Assembly (NCBI GenBank): GCA_947074125.1
Contig: CAMTOM010000070.1
Span: forward strand, 1 to 7,262
DNA: 7,262 nucleotides
Source: an uncultured Desulfovibrionaceae bacterium
GTDB taxonomy: Bacteria > Desulfobacterota > Desulfovibrionia > Desulfovibrionales > Desulfovibrionaceae
Direction: 5' to 3'
The notes beneath the pieces are model-generated. The model was not told the DNA's origin. It did no database searches and worked only from the letters and a program-made list of their open reading frames with translations. Below, one piece after another: positions 6,758 through 7,262 of this stretch (its first letter is position 1; the number at the start of each line of letters is the position of its first letter). The translations under genes and the position numbers were made by a program.

Positions 6758-6859
6758 GTATTTGGATAGAGGCGCAGGGGGGTGTGTCCTGTTGCCTTCT
6801 TTGCAGAGACTCTTTTTTATTGGAAAAGCCTTTGTGTTATTTTTATAGCAGGAGAAGAC

Positions 6860-7231
6860 ATGGCACATTCAAATGATGATAAGATACCAAATCCTATGGC
6901 AAATAATGAAGGTCTGGATATTTTGGGGACAGAATTTGTTCCTGAAGAAGCGCTTTCTGGAACGATAACGCAGGAAAATCTGGAGAGCCTTTGTAAGGAG
7001 CGGGTATGTCCTTTGTGTGTTGTGCAGCAAGAAGCCCAGGAAATAAAATTGCGTGCGGCTGCCGAAATGGAAAATTTTAAAAAGCGTCTTGGGCGTGAAC
7101 ACGAAGAGCAGATGCGCTATGCTTCCGAAGAAATTTTGACAGATCTTTTACCCACACTTGATAACTTCGATTTGGCTTTTCGCTATGGTTCTAGCCATGA
7201 AGCCTGTAACGATCTTTTACAAGGCATTTAA
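6860..7231 (+). CDS. grpE: Nucleotide exchange factor GrpE, N-terminal part, interrupted by an in-frame stop
   Basis: GrpE is the DnaK (Hsp70) co-chaperone that releases ADP and so resets the chaperone cycle. The start at 6860 has AGGAG 5 bases upstream. Residues 1-45 are acidic and poorly conserved. A CPLC pair (Cys50, Cys53) precedes the long dimer helix, where the family block RAAAEMENFKKRLGRE (65-80) is clear, followed by EILTDLLPTLDNFDLAF (91-107). The frame stops at TAA (7229-7231) after 123 residues, whereas GrpE usually has about 170-200. The next codons read MTRNIFLDSL, the expected continuation of the family GxEMTxxxxLxxL segment. The stop therefore stands where Glu or Asp is expected, and one G-to-T change (GAA to TAA) would explain it. 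As written, the product keeps the dimer helix but loses most of the helical bundle and the beta-wing that contacts DnaK. Confidence 0.85.
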   Translation: MAHSNDDKIPNPMANNEGLDILGTEFVPEEALSGTITQENLESLCKERVCPLCVVQQEAQEIKLRAAAEMENFKKRLGREHEEQMRYASEEILTDLLPTLDNFDLAFRYGSSHEACNDLLQGI

Positions 7232-7262
7232 ATGACACGTAACATCTTTCTTGATTCTCTCA
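7232..7262 (+). pseudogene. grpE: Continuation of the grpE frame after the stop (runs off the window)
   Basis: The ten codons after the TAA, starting with ATG at 7232, encode MTRNIFLDSL in the same frame as the upstream part and match the conserved GrpE segment after the long helix. The remaining C-terminal domain would lie beyond the window. It may be the dead tail of a nonsense-mutated gene, part of an intact gene misread at one base, or a fragment restarted at the ATG. No separate ribosome site is visible within the coding sequence just before it. Confidence 0.6.

Larger units (their letters stand above)
6431..6859. other. Divergent intergenic region between hisD and grpE
   Basis: This is 429 bases with no gene I can support. 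It contains a candidate minus-strand promoter for hisD, a candidate plus-strand promoter whose -35 lies 29 bases from that of hisD, a small hairpin (GGCAT 6690-6694 / ATGCC 6705-6709) and a terminator-like hairpin at 6727-6757. A TATCTT/AAGATA palindrome forms the core of the latter. No CIRCE element (TTAGCACTC-N9-GAGTGCTAA) and no hrcA gene are present, although both often accompany grpE. I saw no histidine-rich leader peptide ahead of hisD. Confidence 0.7.

Noticed and set aside
6555..6848. A 97-codon plus-strand open frame just before grpE with a hydrophobic second half
   Set aside because: No ribosome site before its ATG, no family resemblance, and it covers the candidate promoters and terminator-like hairpin.
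6431..6859. CIRCE/HrcA heat-shock operator ahead of grpE
   Set aside because: No GCACTC...GAGTGC inverted repeat found on reading the region.
7229..7231. Stop-codon recoding (selenocysteine or pyrrolysine) in grpE
   Set aside because: The codon is TAA, not TGA or TAG, and the expected residue is acidic.

Overview
This window looks chromosomal and comes from a Gram-negative bacterium with GC in the mid-to-high 40s percent. The best guess is a Desulfovibrio-like Desulfobacterota. That rests on the hisD-purC-fabI order, the form of the HisD glycine-rich loop (VPGGRGGETP) and a GrpE with a CPLC motif ahead of its helix. It is an impression from family knowledge, not a database result.

Layout from left to right. 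(1) Bases 1-1695 hold the 3' part of a large calcium-binding, RTX-like repeat protein. It is made of three successive solenoid repeat types, then classical RTX nonapeptides and a type I secretion-type C-terminus, and is closed by a strong hairpin terminator. (2) Bases 1899-3224 encode an NCS2/AzgA-type purine permease with its own terminator. (3) On the minus strand, convergent with the permease, lies a compact hisD-purC-fabI operon (6430 down to 3410) that ends in a hairpin terminator. It joins the last step of histidine synthesis, a late step of purine synthesis and the enoyl-ACP reductase of fatty acid synthesis. (4) A 429-base divergent intergenic region (6431-6859) carries candidate back-to-back promoters and a terminator-like hairpin. 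(5) grpE starts at 6860. Its reading frame is broken by an in-frame TAA at 7229-7231, and recognisable GrpE sequence continues in the same frame to the window edge.

The purine permease, PurC and HisD share a purine theme: the histidine pathway releases AICAR, the purine intermediate one step after the PurC product. Most of the window is ordinary housekeeping sequence. The points that deserve a second look are the grpE stop with an immediately adjacent ATG, the periodic methionine and aspartate pattern in the RTX-like protein, the near-identical DNA repeat at its left end, and the hairpin leader before grpE. I see no CRISPR array, insertion sequence, tRNA, rRNA or defence system.
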